Positions 24,229 to 32,054 of a DNA stretch of 32,426 bases are shown in pieces. The DNA comes from SAR202 cluster bacterium. Its GTDB lineage: Bacteria; Chloroflexota; Dehalococcoidia; UBA6926; VFHL01. The notes beneath the pieces are model-generated. The model did not search any database. It was not told the DNA's origin and saw nothing but the letters and a program-made list of their open reading frames with translations. The position numbers and the translations under genes are program-made. Location: assembly GCA_009392005.1 (NCBI GenBank), contig VFHL01000001.1:151966-184391 (forward strand). The letters run 5' to 3'. Position 1 is the first letter of the stretch. Every line of letters starts with the position of its first letter.

Positions 24229-25691
24229 TGCCACAGTCATTTAATAGTTTGCGCGATTACTTAACCTTTCTTGAGCAGCGTGGCCAGATTCATCGGGTAA
24301 CAGCGGAAGTTGACTGGGACCTAGAGGTCACTCAAATCGCTGATGTTCTCATTAAAGAAGGCAATAAACCGGCCCTTTTGTTTGAAAATATTAAAGATTC
24401 TTCCATGCCTCTTTGTATCAATCTTTTTGGTACGACCGATAGGATGGCATGGGCTCTTGGCGTTGATGATTTAGATGAACTTGTCGTTCGATTACAGAAA
24501 ATCTTAAATATGGCGCAAAGTCCTCCAACTGGGTGGATGGAAAAAATCCGTGCACTTGGGGACCTTGCTAAAATCGCTTCTAACCAACCTAAAGTTGTAC
24601 AAAATGCACCATGTCAGGAAGTTGTTCTCACTGGTGAAGACATTGATTTGTTTGAATTACCGATTTTGAAATGTTGGCCTGATGATGCCGGTAGGTTCAT
24701 AACCTTGCCATTGGTGGTTACACGTGATCCAGATACTGGTTCACGAAACGTGGGTATATATCGGATGCAAGTTTTTGACAAAAAAACGACAGGCATGCAT
24801 TGGCAGACGCATAAGGTTGGAGCCCAACATGAGCGATCTGGGAAAACAAAGGGGCTTCGGAGATTAGAGGCTGCAGTAGCACTGGGAAGTGATCCTGCAA
24901 CAATATGGGCAGGATCTGTTCCATTTCCACCTGGGATCGATGAATTCGCGGCTGCTGGTTTGATTCGCGAAAAGTCAGTTGAACTTGTGAGGTGTAAAAC
25001 CGTTGATTTAGAAGTACCTGCTCATGCTGAGATAATATTGGAAGGTTATGTGGATCTTGATGAGCGTCAACTTGAAGGTCCATTTGGTGATCACACAGGG
25101 TATTATTCACAAGCTGAGATGTATTCAGTCTTTCATATAACTGCAATCACTAGGAGATCTGATTCTATCTATCCCACCATAGTGGTCGGACGCCCTCCTT
25201 CAGAAGATTATTTTATGGGTAAAGCGACCGAGCGGATCATGCTTCCCCTATTGCAGTTGGTGCTTCCTGAGGTGCAGGACATTAACATGCCTGCTGAAGG
25301 TGTTTTTCATAATTTGCTGATTGTATCCATCAAGAAGGAGTATCCCGGACACGCTCAAAAAGTGATGCATGCTATATGGGGTCTTGGCTTGTTGCAATTG
25401 ACTAAATTAATTGTAGTGGTTGATGAATTTGTTGATGTACAAGATTTGTCAGAGGTTGCGTGGCGTGTAACAAACAATATTGATGCAAGAAGAGATCTTT
25501 CGTTTGTTGATGGCCCTGTCGATGATCTTGATCATGCGTCGTCTGGGTGGCGTTACGGCAGTAAGGCTGGGATCGACGCTACTCGGAAGCTGAAAGGGGA
25601 AGAATCTTCTCGCGATTGGCCAGATGACGTTGTGATGTCAGAAACAATAAAGGGGATGGTCGAACGAAGATGGGGAGAATACGGATTGTGA
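24228..25691 (+). CDS. ubiD: UbiD family decarboxylase
   Basis: A 487-residue protein of the prenylated-FMN-dependent UbiD family. The N-terminal SLRDYLTFLEQRGQIHRV is diagnostic. Asn174 and Arg179 (NVGIYRMQ) correspond to the conserved prFMN-phosphate and catalytic arginine site, and LEGPFGDHTGYYS carries acidic catalytic residues. UbiD enzymes reversibly decarboxylate aromatic, heteroaromatic (including furan) and alpha,beta-unsaturated acids. The start at 24228 overlaps the tetR stop; the longer frame from 24123 lies inside tetR. With UbiA and UbiX downstream it may act in menaquinone synthesis by the futalosine route (MqnL-like); ubiquinone is not expected if the host is Chloroflexota. 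Confidence 0.93.
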   Translation: MPQSFNSLRDYLTFLEQRGQIHRVTAEVDWDLEVTQIADVLIKEGNKPALLFENIKDSSMPLCINLFGTTDRMAWALGVDDLDELVVRLQKILNMAQSPPTGWMEKIRALGDLAKIASNQPKVVQNAPCQEVVLTGEDIDLFELPILKCWPDDAGRFITLPLVVTRDPDTGSRNVGIYRMQVFDKKTTGMHWQTHKVGAQHERSGKTKGLRRLEAAVALGSDPATIWAGSVPFPPGIDEFAAAGLIREKSVELVRCKTVDLEVPAHAEIILEGYVDLDERQLEGPFGDHTGYYSQAEMYSVFHITAITRRSDSIYPTIVVGRPPSEDYFMGKATERIMLPLLQLVLPEVQDINMPAEGVFHNLLIVSIKKEYPGHAQKVMHAIWGLGLLQLTKLIVVVDEFVDVQDLSEVAWRVTNNIDARRDLSFVDGPVDDLDHASSGWRYGSKAGIDATRKLKGEESSRDWPDDVVMSETIKGMVERRWGEYGL

Positions 25692-26569
25692 ATCCATTAT
25701 CTGTTGCGATTCCATCAATGTTCAAGAAAATCACCACCTTTTATCATGACTTGCGTTTTACGAACGCTTTTTTTAGTGTTCCGCTGGCGTATGTGGGTAT
25801 GTTACTGGCACTCCGTGATTGGCCTACTTGGGAGCAAATAATGTGGATCAGCCTTGCTGTTTTAGGAGCGAGATTGTTTGGGCAAGCTGTTAATCAAGTC
25901 GCTGATAAAGATTTTGATGCACTGCACCCTCATAAACGATACCGCGCAATACCGTCCGGTTTAATTACAGTGAGTGAGATGAGCATTCTCGGTATCGTAG
26001 CAGCCGGTATTTTTCTTTTTTCAGCAGCGCAACTTAATTTTTTGGCTTTAGCGCTCGCTCCAATCGTGCTAATTTACTTAGTTTTTTATGCATTTACAAA
26101 ACGGTTTACTTGGGCGACGCATCTATTTATGGGGGCGACTACAGGTACTGCAGTTGCCGGTGGTTGGGTTGGTGTGACCGGCGAGATAAGTTGGAGCGCT
26201 GCATATTTGTGGATGGCGGCGATTCTTTGGGTTGCAGGCTTTGATCTTTTGCTTGCAACATTAGACCATGAATTCGATATCAAATATGGATTGCACTCAA
26301 TTGTGGGGAAATGGGGCATTGTGGCCTCGATCAGACTTTCTAAGCTCTTTTATTTTTTGTCAGCGGCGTTGTTTGGATTTGCAGGACTAATCTTCGATTT
26401 AAGTATATTTTACTATCCGTTTTGGATTGCCGCATCTGGGGTTCTGGTGCTGCAGCATTACATTTTTGATCCATTGAATTTTGATGGATCCCAGCGTATT
26501 TGGTTGTGGTCCACCGCTATGTTCAGTGTGTTGCTCAACGTCGCAGTAATTTTCGGATTGTTTTTTTAG
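25688..26569 (+). CDS. ubiA: UbiA family prenyltransferase
   Basis: A membrane protein of 293 residues from GTG 25688, with about eight hydrophobic helices. The two Asp-rich prenyl-diphosphate motifs are present as NQVADKDFDALHPHKRYR in the second-third helix loop and ATLDHEFDIKYGLHSI in the later loop, the latter typical of UbiA and MqnP. It attaches a polyprenyl chain to an aromatic acid at the membrane. The GTG overlaps the ubiD stop (GTGA), preceded by GGGGAG. ATG 25670 would extend it six codons into ubiD and cannot be excluded. It is between ubiD and ubiX, eight bases... before the ubiX ATG, in a tight operon. Confidence 0.9.
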   Translation: MNPLSVAIPSMFKKITTFYHDLRFTNAFFSVPLAYVGMLLALRDWPTWEQIMWISLAVLGARLFGQAVNQVADKDFDALHPHKRYRAIPSGLITVSEMSILGIVAAGIFLFSAAQLNFLALALAPIVLIYLVFYAFTKRFTWATHLFMGATTGTAVAGGWVGVTGEISWSAAYLWMAAILWVAGFDLLLATLDHEFDIKYGLHSIVGKWGIVASIRLSKLFYFLSAALFGFAGLIFDLSIFYYPFWIAASGVLVLQHYIFDPLNFDGSQRIWLWSTAMFSVLLNVAVIFGLFF

Positions 26570-26576
26570 GAGACTC

Positions 26577-27167
26577 ATGAATCCAATAATTGTCGGTATT
26601 TCCGGAGGAAGTGGAGCAATCTTAGCGAAGATAGCAGTTGAGTCGTTGTTATCGAAAGATATTCATGTGATTGTGACCGCAAGTAGTTCCGCTCGGCAAA
26701 TGTGGTTGCATGAATTAGGGATCCCATTTTCTGAAACCTTGTCAGATTGGGAAGAAAGACCGAATTTTACGTATCATAATGTTGCTGATATTGGTGCGCC
26801 TATTGCGAGTGGTGGGCAGGCGACCTCTGGAATGCTAATCATCCCATCTAGTATGGCGACAGTTGCAGCAATTGCACATGGTTTTTCAGATAATCTCTTG
26901 CGTCGTGCGGCTGATGTTACCATCAAAGAACGGCGACCGCTTATTGTTTTAGCTAGGGAATCGCCACTGTCTGCGATTCACCTAGAAAATCTTCTTATAT
27001 TGGCGAGGTTAGGTGTCGTTATATTGCCACCAGCGCCCGCATTTTATTTGAAACCAGAGACAGTGCAGGATGTGAATGAATATATCGTAGAGAAAGCACT
27101 GGATGTATTAGGTGTTCCCAATGCTATGCCCGATAAATTTCGATATGGTGGGCGAGAGGAGCCGTGA
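26577..27167 (+). CDS. ubiX: Flavin prenyltransferase UbiX
   Basis: A 196-residue protein, normal length. It opens PIIVGISGGSGAILAKIAVE, the FMN-binding start of UbiX, and has VTASSSARQMW, GAPIASGG, MLIIPSSMATVAAIAHGFSDNLLRRAADV and RRPLIVLARESPLSAIHLENL, all diagnostic. It makes prenylated FMN from FMNH2 and dimethylallyl phosphate, the cofactor needed by UbiD. TTAGGAG precedes the ATG. It is the last of the tightly spaced tetR-ubiD-ubiA-ubiX group. The 120 bases after it show no clear terminator or promoter, so the fusion gene at 27288 may be read from the same transcript. Confidence 0.95.
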   Translation: MNPIIVGISGGSGAILAKIAVESLLSKDIHVIVTASSSARQMWLHELGIPFSETLSDWEERPNFTYHNVADIGAPIASGGQATSGMLIIPSSMATVAAIAHGFSDNLLRRAADVTIKERRPLIVLARESPLSAIHLENLLILARLGVVILPPAPAFYLKPETVQDVNEYIVEKALDVLGVPNAMPDKFRYGGREEP

Positions 27168-27287
27168 GTTGTCAAGAATAAAATAATCATGGTGAGATCT
27201 TGTTTTGTTATCGAATCCAGTTAACCAAATGATTTTAATGAAATTGAAAGCAATGTGCGTTGTAGATTAGTACAGGAGGGTTGAATA

Positions 27288-29369
27288 ATGACGAAGTATC
27301 GCAAAAGTGAAGCACAAGACTGGGCTTGGGAAAATTTAAAAGGTCAATGGACTACTTTGTTCACGCCATTCGATTCCGATAATAAAGTTGATGAAGAAGC
27401 ATTACGCTATAACATGCGGCATATTAGAGGATTAGGCACTCGTGGAGCAGGATGCACTTGGGGTATGGGTGAATTTTGGAGCCTGACACAAGATGAACGT
27501 CGACGTGTGATGGAGATAGTTTCGGATGAAGCGAATGGAGAATGGCCGATCGCTGCCCATATTACTGATACGTCTCTTGAAGAAATGGTCTCTTTATCTA
27601 AATACGCCGAGCAGCGAGAATTTGATCTTCTTATCCTTGCACCATCTTATTTTGTTACTAAAACAGAGGACCAGGTAGTCGAATTGACGCGTCAGGTTGC
27701 CGATAAGACTGATTTGGCAATAATGTTTTATAACTCTCCCCAATTTGGAATCGTTCTTAGTCCTCAAGGATTAAAGCGTATTACAGAAATACCGAATGTT
27801 GTTGGTGTAAAAGAGGCGAGTTTTAGTCAGCAAATATCACTTGAAACACATGTATTGCTTGGGAAGAATTCAATTATCAGTACCCCTGATGAATGGATAT
27901 ATTGGAAAGAGCAAGAATTAGGTTTCCATCAACAAGTGATGTTTGCAAACACGTCTGATTGGCGTTTTGACACTCCTGACGAGAATTATTATGTGCAGTT
28001 TATTGAGAAGGCATCACGGAAAGAACTAGACACTGATCTTTATGATTCCCATTTGCGCACGATAAAGCAACTTTCTGATAAATGGTGGGGTGAAACGGTC
28101 AAAAAAGCGGGGGGTGCATTACCCGTTTCTTTGGCGAAAGCTTGGGGAGAGATGATGGGCTTAAAAGCGGGTCGTGTACGACCGCCCCTAAGGGATTTGT
28201 CCCAACAAGAAAAGCTTGATTTGCGGTTGGAATTGGAGCAGGTGCGACCGCAGATTAAAGGTGTCAGTGCGTCCACTATAAGTAGCAGTCAGAACGGAAA
28301 TGGAAAAGTTCCATTCATATATCAGAATGGTTCAGCACACCAAGACGTTGTTGATTCCTCCGGCATGTTGTTGATGGTCAGTGTGCAAAATATGGCAGAA
28401 GCTTTGGAGGCTGAACAGGGCGGAGCGGATGTTATTGATGTTAAGAATTTGCAGGAGGCTTTGGTTGGATCTGGACATCCTATTCTTGTGAAAGAAGCGC
28501 GAGACGCTATCCCCGCCGAAAAACATGTCAGTGTAACGTTGGGTGTCGTACCTAATCAGGCAGGGACAGTGGCCATGGCGGTATATGCAGCAGCGCAATT
28601 ACAAGCGACATCGGTCAAGGTTGGCTTTATGAACACTGAATATGAAGAAGCAGTACAAATTTTGCGAGATTCCAAGATGGCATTACAAGGTACAGAAACC
28701 AAGCTCGTCGGATCGCTTTTCGCTGACAACCTTCTTTATGAAGGTGGCTTGGAACCAAGGATGATGAATCAATTGGCCCTTGAAACAGGCTGTGACGGTT
28801 GGCTTATTGATACATTGATTAAAGATGGGCGAAACCTGTTCGACTTTATACCCGAAAATGAACTGCGAGAGATGGTTTTAGAAGGTAAGAGCCATGGTAT
28901 GAGTACGGCCCTTTCAGGTCATCTACGGATGTCTGACATTGATGAGCTTGCGCGTATAAACCCTGACATAGTGGGTGTGCGTGGAGCAGTCTGCCAAAAA
29001 GGCGATCGCGACACTGATGTCGCGTGGGAGGCAGTGGCACAATTCAAGAGTGAAATTCTTAAGAGAAAGAATGGTGAAATCGATCCATATGCAGCTCTGG
29101 TCAATGATGATAAACCCCAGATTGTTTCAGATGGTTTGGATGGACATTGGGTCGTATTAGATGGTCGAGGCAAAAGTTGCGCGGGTATTCTTGCAGCTTT
29201 GGCAGACCAAACGGCACGAGATAAGCAGTCCTTTATTGAAACAATTCTTGGAGATCGTTTGAATAGTTATGATGTTACTATGTGGGCCGAAAAAGAAGGT
29301 CATAATGTGATAACACAACGGGAAGATATTGACGGGTCACTCCGCATGCTTATCCAACCCAAGAAATAG
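27288..29369 (+). CDS. Three-domain fusion: DapA-type aldolase, MfnB-type furan synthase, TusA-like domain
   Basis: A 693-residue protein. Residues 15-322 are a DHDPS/NAL-type class I aldolase: GCTWGMGEFWSLTQDER replaces the GTTGE loop, Tyr148 lies in FYNSP, and the Schiff-base Lys175 in VVGVKEAS. A Ser/Asn-rich linker spans 326-358. Residues 360-590 match (5-formylfuran-3-yl)methyl-phosphate synthase (MfnB, DUF556), which joins two glyceraldehyde 3-phosphates: Asp384 and Lys386 (IDVKN), Lys444 (VKVGF), Asp508 and Lys512 (DTLIKDGRNLFDF), and IVGVRGAVC. Residues 618-693 look TusA-like, with LDGRGKSCAGIL (Cys631) and MWAEKEGHNV, but Ala follows the cysteine where Pro is usual. GGAGGG precedes the ATG. 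The DapA and MfnB calls are strong, TusA moderate. The overall product is unknown. Confidence 0.85.
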   Translation: MTKYRKSEAQDWAWENLKGQWTTLFTPFDSDNKVDEEALRYNMRHIRGLGTRGAGCTWGMGEFWSLTQDERRRVMEIVSDEANGEWPIAAHITDTSLEEMVSLSKYAEQREFDLLILAPSYFVTKTEDQVVELTRQVADKTDLAIMFYNSPQFGIVLSPQGLKRITEIPNVVGVKEASFSQQISLETHVLLGKNSIISTPDEWIYWKEQELGFHQQVMFANTSDWRFDTPDENYYVQFIEKASRKELDTDLYDSHLRTIKQLSDKWWGETVKKAGGALPVSLAKAWGEMMGLKAGRVRPPLRDLSQQEKLDLRLELEQVRPQIKGVSASTISSSQNGNGKVPFIYQNGSAHQDVVDSSGMLLMVSVQNMAEALEAEQGGADVIDVKNLQEALVGSGHPILVKEARDAIPAEKHVSVTLGVVPNQAGTVAMAVYAAAQLQATSVKVGFMNTEYEEAVQILRDSKMALQGTETKLVGSLFADNLLYEGGLEPRMMNQLALETGCDGWLIDTLIKDGRNLFDFIPENELREMVLEGKSHGMSTALSGHLRMSDIDELARINPDIVGVRGAVCQKGDRDTDVAWEAVAQFKSEILKRKNGEIDPYAALVNDDKPQIVSDGLDGHWVVLDGRGKSCAGILAALADQTARDKQSFIETILGDRLNSYDVTMWAEKEGHNVITQREDIDGSLRMLIQPKK

Positions 29370-29475
29370 CGGGACATTAGGCATACTCTAGATTTCTTGC
29401 CACGCTGGAGTCACGAAAATAGGTATCTTCAGTGTGGTTTGGGATCCTTTATAAAACTATGAGATTGAAATATTT

Positions 29476-30450
29476 TTATACGGAGGCTTTGCCGATTAAG
29501 ATTCCTGTCACTAAAAATCGGTGGGTGTAGATGTAATCTGGGATACATGTAATGAGTGTCAAGCTTGGTTCAGTGATGGGTCGAAATAGGTCCACGTTCT
29601 CTGGTTCTGCTACATCAGTTTTAATAATTCTGAAGAGATAGCGTGCTTCGGATGTGTGCAGGATCATATCTACTGGTTGTCCTTCAATCAGTAGTGGCGC
29701 GATGTCTGGGAGATTCTTGAAGACTGCTCCTTCTCTTTTTATCGGACTACTGATATGTCCTGATAATATGGTGTTTCCAAACATTCCTGGCTGTGACGTT
29801 CCCTTGTGATATCCAACTATATTTTGCGGAATATCCCATAATAGGCGATCACCAATCCAGTTTGCTTCCACCTGATCAATTTGAGAATCTAAGTTAATTG
29901 CGGGGATTTCAATTCTGGTCGGTTGAGCTAGGTTTCTTCCATTGCGTGGTAGCAATGCCCAGTCTACAGCATAAAACCCTTCTAGGTAGGGCAACTGGTG
30001 AATTGTTCCACTCGACGCGATGGATCCAGTAAAGGGATTCTTGGTGGTTAAAGCTTGGTCTGGTGCTACGACGTAAGGATTTTTGTAAGCTTCTAACGGA
30101 TGTCGTTCATCATCATTTATCAGGACAAATTCCTCGAGGTAAACTTCCAAATCACTTGGTAAGGTAATTTGTTGCAATCGATTGGGTTGGCTTAATGCGT
30201 CATATGTAAGGTTGTCAGACTTGGTCGGGAAAAGATCCTGCAGAGACGAACGATCTTCGGTGATCAAATCATCCAGCGTTGATGTCGCCCAGACCGAGTA
30301 CAACATATAGACAATGACTGCAATCAACAAAATCGATCCGACCGCTATCAGGGAAAGCCCTGTTGTGTATGAGCGTTTTTGAATCATCACATGTAATCTT
30401 AAGTGTTTTGCCTTTTCGCTAAGTGAGGTGAATAATGGTTCATGGATCAT
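29476..30450 (-). CDS. Sortase family transpeptidase
   Basis: A 324-residue membrane-anchored protein with one N-terminal helix at about 30-53 and a long linker to a C-terminal sortase barrel (about 175-322). The catalytic residues are His232 (LSGHISSP), Cys302 (SLTLITCIPDY) and Arg311 (YTHRFLV). The TLITC start of the active strand and the THRFLV end resemble class D/E sortases. It acts on the outer face of the membrane, either joining proteins to the envelope or cross-linking pilins. No LPxTG-type substrate is encoded here. It follows the Lgt-like gene by 38 bases. ATG 30387 is a possible later start, since no ribosome binding site marks 30450. Confidence 0.88.
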   Translation of the reverse strand: MIHEPLFTSLSEKAKHLRLHVMIQKRSYTTGLSLIAVGSILLIAVIVYMLYSVWATSTLDDLITEDRSSLQDLFPTKSDNLTYDALSQPNRLQQITLPSDLEVYLEEFVLINDDERHPLEAYKNPYVVAPDQALTTKNPFTGSIASSGTIHQLPYLEGFYAVDWALLPRNGRNLAQPTRIEIPAINLDSQIDQVEANWIGDRLLWDIPQNIVGYHKGTSQPGMFGNTILSGHISSPIKREGAVFKNLPDIAPLLIEGQPVDMILHTSEARYLFRIIKTDVAEPENVDLFRPITEPSLTLITCIPDYIYTHRFLVTGILIGKASV

Positions 30451-30488
30451 TATAGCAACGGTTGGCCTAGTGAATATTAAGAATGCAA

Positions 30489-31295
30489 TCAGCGCCTGCG
30501 GCGGCGTCTTTTCTTTGGTGAACGGATATTTTCATTGCCATCGTTATTTGTCGATTTCGCAGTTGGCCGAATTTGCGGATAAACTTGGATAAATATAATG
30601 CATACGATGAATAATATGACTCCAATTGCAGTGTCAATTCCTATCCATAGTGATGGCCAGCCGGTTCGCGTCATGTCGATTGTTGAACGTATCAGGCCAT
30701 AACCGGCGAACCCGAGGAAGAATGGGATGTATGGTTTTTGAGAATATCGTCGTTCCAAAAGGAAGATAAATCCGACTAGTACCAGCAAAAAGAAGCCTTC
30801 GATTAGATGCGATGGAATACGTGTTTGTGTCGCACCTGGTAGCAGTATCCCGATTGGATCTCCTGCTATTTTCCCGAGGCATTTATTTGGATCCAAAAGG
30901 CACGTAAAACGATTAAGACTGATTGCAAGAAAAAGAAATGGTGTAATCAATATCATTATTGATTCGATGGAAATATTGCTTTTGCGTATTGCGAAGAGGC
31001 CGCCGATGATGCCACCTAAGAGTCCTCCGTATAAATGAAGGCCATAATTTATATGCAGAACACTTAAGGGGCTTTTGAAGTAATTTTCCGCATGAGGCAC
31101 GGTATGAAAAAGTCTTCCAATGATTATGGCTCCGATAGCTGACCATAATAAAACCATCCAGATTGCATCCGTATTATACGAACGATCATCTGCTCGACGG
31201 AGTACTAGATAAGCGAAGCAGATAAAACAAATCAATATGCTGATCAAGTGGCGGTTGGTGAAAAGATTATTTATTAAATAGCTAAGGAATTCCAT
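30489..31295 (-). CDS. Prolipoprotein diacylglyceryl transferase (Lgt)-like membrane protein
   Basis: A 268-residue protein with about seven membrane helices. Lgt-type segments are IGRLFHTVPHAENYF (59-73), GLHLYGGLLGGIIGGL (85-100), LNRFTCLLDPNKCLGK, IPSHLIEGFF and GYGLIRSTIDMTRTG, in the family order. It is divergent: Tyr89 stands where Escherichia coli Lgt has His103, the RxGNFxNxE signature is changed, and the C-terminus ends in a run of six arginines. Lgt attaches diacylglycerol to lipobox cysteines; a paralog with another role is possible. ATG 31295 is preferred over the frame to 31382, which overlaps tlpA. It lies 20 bases after tlpA and before the sortase. Confidence 0.7.
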   Translation of the reverse strand: MEFLSYLINNLFTNRHLISILICFICFAYLVLRRADDRSYNTDAIWMVLLWSAIGAIIIGRLFHTVPHAENYFKSPLSVLHINYGLHLYGGLLGGIIGGLFAIRKSNISIESIMILITPFLFLAISLNRFTCLLDPNKCLGKIAGDPIGILLPGATQTRIPSHLIEGFFLLVLVGFIFLLERRYSQKPYIPFFLGFAGYGLIRSTIDMTRTGWPSLWIGIDTAIGVILFIVCIIFIQVYPQIRPTAKSTNNDGNENIRSPKKRRRRRR

Positions 31296-31315
31296 ATAAA
31301 AAAGGTCCCTTATAA

Positions 31316-31900
31316 TCAATTCTTGGGAATAATTTCGCTGGTCAATGATTCCAGTTGGTCTAAGTCTAAAGCTCCTACCCACCGCTTCAAAACTCGGCCC
31401 TTATCATCAATAAAAAACGTTGCTGGTATTCCGGTAACCCCATAGTCCAGAGAAATGTTTCCACTCCTGTCTTGCCCGGTCGGATATTCTACCGAGAATT
31501 CAGCGACAAAATTTCGTGCGGCAGTTTCTGATTCTGTCATGCTCCAAAAATTTACGCCAACAAATTCAATTTCATTGCGATTTGTAGAAGCATATATTGT
31601 GTTCAACGCGGACATTTCTGTTCGGCAAGGCACACACCATGAAGCCCAAAAATTTACGACGATACCTTTGCCGCGCAAACTGGATAGTTGTAGAGATTCA
31701 CCTGAGAATAATTGCAGTGTGAAGTCAGGTGCGACTTTCCCAACTTGAACAACTCCGCTTGATGCAGTAGTTGGTTCTTTGCTGATCATCGCATAGTTAA
31801 GGAGAATCAAAAATGCGACAACGACGCAACCGATAGCCAATATGATTAAACGATTTGGCCGATTGTTGTGGTTTTGAATTTCGGGAGATAGGTCGTCCAT
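31316..31900 (-). CDS. TlpA/ResA-like membrane-anchored thioredoxin
   Basis: A 194-residue protein with a single N-terminal membrane helix at about 17-36, then a thioredoxin domain that faces outward. APDFTLQLFSGESLQLSSLRGK is the TlpA/AhpC-type opening. The active site is Trp88-Cys89-Val-Pro-Cys92 in NFWASWCVPC, and GIPATFFID carries the cis-proline. Such proteins reduce disulfides or apocytochrome c thiols outside the membrane and receive electrons from CcdA, which is encoded at 9965-10852. It is the first gene of the group tlpA-lgt-sortase. A nested hairpin lies 55-122 bases before its start. Confidence 0.9.
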   Translation of the reverse strand: MDDLSPEIQNHNNRPNRLIILAIGCVVVAFLILLNYAMISKEPTTASSGVVQVGKVAPDFTLQLFSGESLQLSSLRGKGIVVNFWASWCVPCRTEMSALNTIYASTNRNEIEFVGVNFWSMTESETAARNFVAEFSVEYPTGQDRSGNISLDYGVTGIPATFFIDDKGRVLKRWVGALDLDQLESLTSEIIPKN

Positions 31901-31954
31901 ATAACATCACTTGGTTAACATTCAGAAAAAAGAAGTGGTTGTGATCTTGTAGAA

Positions 31955-32022
31955 AGTGCCACGGACATACCCTGAGCGGAAAACGAGAGGGCAGTTGAAG
32001 CTGCCCCCTCGCTCGTGGCACT
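31955..32022 (-). promoter_or_regulatory. Nested hairpin between the DUF35 gene and tlpA
   Basis: An outer 9-bp perfect stem (31955-31963 with 32014-32022, AGTGCCACG/CGTGGCACT) encloses an inner hairpin of 11 positions with one mismatch (31984-31994 with 32001-32011, loop of six). On the minus strand a short AGCG/CGCT helix can join the two. The run after the outer stem is only TTTCT, so it is not a textbook terminator. It may end the DUF35 transcript or be a structured leader of tlpA. Confidence 0.55.
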
Positions 32023-32054
32023 AAATCCAAAATCAAGTGAGAATGCGTGTGTTG

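Noticed and set aside
27244-27272. Possible promoter (TTGAAA, 17 bases, TTAGTA) before the fusion gene
   Set aside because: The -10 match is poor and transcription would begin after the ribosome binding site.
29400-29437. CCACGCTG/CAGTGTGG stem between the fusion gene and the sortase gene as a shared terminator
   Set aside because: The loop is over 20 bases, the stem needs a wobble pair, and no T run follows directly.
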